Origin: Rhodospirillales bacterium Ga0074136
Lineage (GTDB): Bacteria > Pseudomonadota > Alphaproteobacteria > Acetobacterales > Acetobacteraceae
DNA: 63,841 bases
Assembly: GCA_001464375.1 (NCBI GenBank)
Contig: LNEW01000177.1
Coordinates: 1 to 63,841, forward strand
Direction of reading: 5' to 3'
Part shown: positions 62,321 to 63,841 of the stretch, one piece after another
Numbering within the stretch: position 1 is the stretch's first letter
Layout: the number at the start of each line of letters is the position of its first letter
Notes under the pieces: model-generated
Seen by the model: only the letters and a program-made list of their open reading frames with translations
Databases searched by the model: none
What the model was told of the DNA's origin: nothing
Made by a program: the position numbers and the translations under genes

Positions 62321-63255
62321 CTATTCCGCCGTTGCGCCCGAGGTGCGGACCACCTCGGCCCAGCGCGCCGCCTCGCGCCGCGCGAAGGCCGCCGCCGCCT
62401 CGCCCGTGAGGCCCGGATCGGTCAGCGACAGCGCCGACAACCGCGCCACCAGGTCGGGCGAGGCCATCGCGCGCGGCACCTCGGCCAGCAGGCGCTGAAC
62501 GCCCTCGGCCGGCGTGCGGGCGGGGGCGAACAGGCCGAACCAGGTGCTCGCCTCGAAGCCGGGGAAGCCCTGTTCGGCCACGGTCGGCACATCGGGCAGC
62601 GTCGGGTCGCGCCGCGCACCGGCCACCGCGATGCCGCGCACGCGGCCTTCGCGGATCAGCGGCAGCGCGGGCGGCAGGGAGGTGCTGCCGATCGGCGCCT
62701 GGTTGCCCACCACCGCGGTTGCAGCCTGCGCCGGGCCGAAGGCGACGGGGGTGGCCTGCACGCCGGCGAGCGTGCGGAACAGCAACTCCGCACCCAGGTG
62801 CGGCGTGGTGCCCGTGCCGGAATGGGCATAGGCGGTGCCGGGATTGGCGCGTGGTGGCCGGCACCGACGGGTGCACGAAGAAGCCGTTGGGCGCGGTGGC
62901 GACCACCGCGATCGCGGTGAAGTCGTCCAGCGTGTAGCCGGCATTGCGGTACAGCGTGGGGTTCACGCTGATGGCCGTGGAATGCATCAGCAGCGTGTGG
63001 CCGTCGGTCGCCGCCTTGACCGCCTGGGCGCCGAGGTTGCCGCCCGCGCCGCCGCGGTTCTCGACCACCACGGGCTGGCCGATGCCCTCGGTCAGCTTCT
63101 GCGCCAGCGTGCGCGCCACCACGTCGGTCGAACTGCCCGGCGGGAAGGCGACGACGATGCGCATCCGGCCAGGCCGCCTGGGCGAGGCGTGGCACGGCTA
63201 GCATCGCGGCCGCGGCGCCGATCGCGGCGCGCCGGCGAACATGGTTCCTTGTCAT
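62321..63255 (-). pseudogene. Bug (tripartite tricarboxylate) substrate-binding protein, disrupted by two frameshifts
   Basis: From ATG 63255 the first frame encodes a signal peptide, NHVRRRAAIGAAAAMLAVPRLAQAAWP. Near 63165 a deletion of about 8 bp moves the sequence to a second frame, MRIVVAFPPGSSTDVVARTLAQKL to GFFVHPSVPATT. Near 62851 another deletion (about 20-26 bp) moves it to a third frame starting ANPGTAYAHSGTGTTPHLGAEL and ending GATAE at stop 62321-62323. All three pieces are good Bug sequence in order, GGGAGGG precedes the start, and no intact ORF exists. Real decay or an assembly error are both possible. Confidence 0.85.
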
Positions 63256-63724
63256 GCGATGTGCCCTCCCCCGCGCGCAGCGCTCAGGCAGAGGATACAC
63301 CAGGGGAGGCATTGCGCGACGCCTGCGACGTGGCTCAGCTTCGCAGGGCCGCCAACCTTGCGCTCGGCCACGCCCGGCATCGCGGCCCCCGCAGCAGCCA
63401 GGCGATGAAGCCGCCGGAAGGGTCGGTATCCGGGTTCCACGCGTGGGCTTACCTTGCCTGTCCTCCGCATGGCGTCGCTGCGCATCGAAACGACCTCGTC
63501 TGGTGCCAGGTCGCGGCGCGCGGGCGGGCTGGCGGGCGCGGTGCAGGCCGACCTCGGTCCCGACGCGGCCGAATGTCCCGCGCAGCCGGAGTCCCCGGCG
63601 CGCGCCCGCGGCCATTTTCAGCGTGGGCGGCAGCGCCGCCTGGTCGTCATTCCCGCGTCAGTCGCGACGCCGCGCGTGGCGGCGCCACCGACCCTACGGG
63701 AAGTGTCGCCGGTCGGATCGGGAT
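63256..63724. other. 469-bp intergenic region without a recognised gene
   Basis: The stretch between the broken Bug gene and the GalE-like gene is GC-rich with no ORF that looks like a protein, no tRNA-like fold and no copy of the window's 137-bp repeat. The only notable points are ORFs that run antisense to each other. Any promoter for the Bug gene would lie at its left end. Confidence 0.6.
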
Positions 63725-63841
63725 CTAGCGGTCGTCGTAACCGCGCGGATGCGCCTCCCGCCAGGCCCAGGCGGTGCGCACGATCTCATCGAGGTCGCCA
63801 TAGCGCGGCGACCAGCCGGTTTCGGCGCGCAGGCGGTCGCT
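63725..63841 (-). CDS. NAD-dependent sugar epimerase (GalE-like), C-terminal end (partial)
   Basis: The last 38 codons of a minus-strand gene enter from the right edge, ending at TAG (63725-63727 on the plus strand). The translation reads SDRLRAETGWSPRYGDLDEIVRTAWAWR followed by EAHPRGYDDR. The pattern LxAETGWxPRYxDLDEIVRTAWxWxxxHPxGY is the C-terminus of UDP-glucose 4-epimerase relatives. The NAD domain lies outside the window. Confidence 0.75.
   Translation of the reverse strand, partial: SDRLRAETGWSPRYGDLDEIVRTAWAWREAHPRGYDDR

Overview
The window is about 64 kb of very GC-rich, gene-dense DNA. It most likely comes from an alphaproteobacterium of the Acetobacteraceae (Roseomonas-like). This is inferred from the codon bias, the plsY-dprA-topA-rnr neighbourhood, the tripartite-tricarboxylate (Bug) binding proteins, a PleD-type diguanylate cyclase, a double cold-shock-domain protein and the many Tat-exported binding proteins. 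No tRNA, rRNA, CRISPR array, prophage or intact insertion sequence was seen.

Layout. Positions 1-2.8 kb hold a pyrimidine/phospholipid operon: the end of pyrB, a GNAT acetyltransferase, a tiny membrane ORF, a dihydroorotase homologue without the HxH metal motif (a PyrC'/PyrX type) and plsY. From 2.8 to 5.0 kb there are a TTC38-like TPR protein and a methyltransferase. From 5.1 to 13.1 kb lies dprA-topA-rnr plus an S41 protease. From 13.15 to 13.73 kb is an array of a roughly 137-bp repeat carrying a 20-bp perfect palindrome; single copies recur at 35.3 kb and 51.9 kb. Then come rpmG, pleD, a PmtA-like methyltransferase, a GST/VOC pair, a hexapeptide acyltransferase, and a KaiC-like ATPase paired with a hybrid histidine kinase (18.7-21.9 kb). 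A VOC protein, a serine-glyoxylate type aminotransferase and a broken FAD/Fe-S oxidoreductase follow (22.0-26.6 kb).

From 28.5 to 32.4 kb five plus-strand genes overlap or nearly touch (FAD oxidoreductase, PNPOx-like, DUF3253, DUF1499, SbmA/YddA-like ABC protein). A Bug protein and an Asp/Glu racemase-like gene diverge at 33.5 kb, followed by flagellin and a double cold-shock protein. From 36.4 to 55.3 kb almost everything is on the minus strand. In transcription order these are five tandem paralogous Tat-type peptide-binding proteins (the first gene transcribed is at 55.3 kb), DppB/C permeases, DppD/F ATPases, a CoxS-CoxL-CoxM molybdenum hydroxylase, a DUF3225 (HpxZ/AtzH-like) protein, a DsbA-fold isomerase and a D-amino-acid-dehydrogenase-like flavoprotein. 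This reads as an uptake-plus-oxidation district for small nitrogenous compounds. The substrate is not determinable from sequence, and a strong terminator after coxM splits it into at least two units.

The right end carries GtrA and a family-2 glycosyltransferase, a type I secretion ABC/HlyD pair with a small companion ORF, a DUF4242 gene divergent from a LysR regulator, a Bug gene broken by two small deletions, and the end of a GalE-like epimerase at the window edge.

Two genes (23.8-26.6 kb and 62.3-63.3 kb) each contain two out-of-frame small deletions relative to what their families require. Whether this is real decay or an assembly artefact cannot be settled here.
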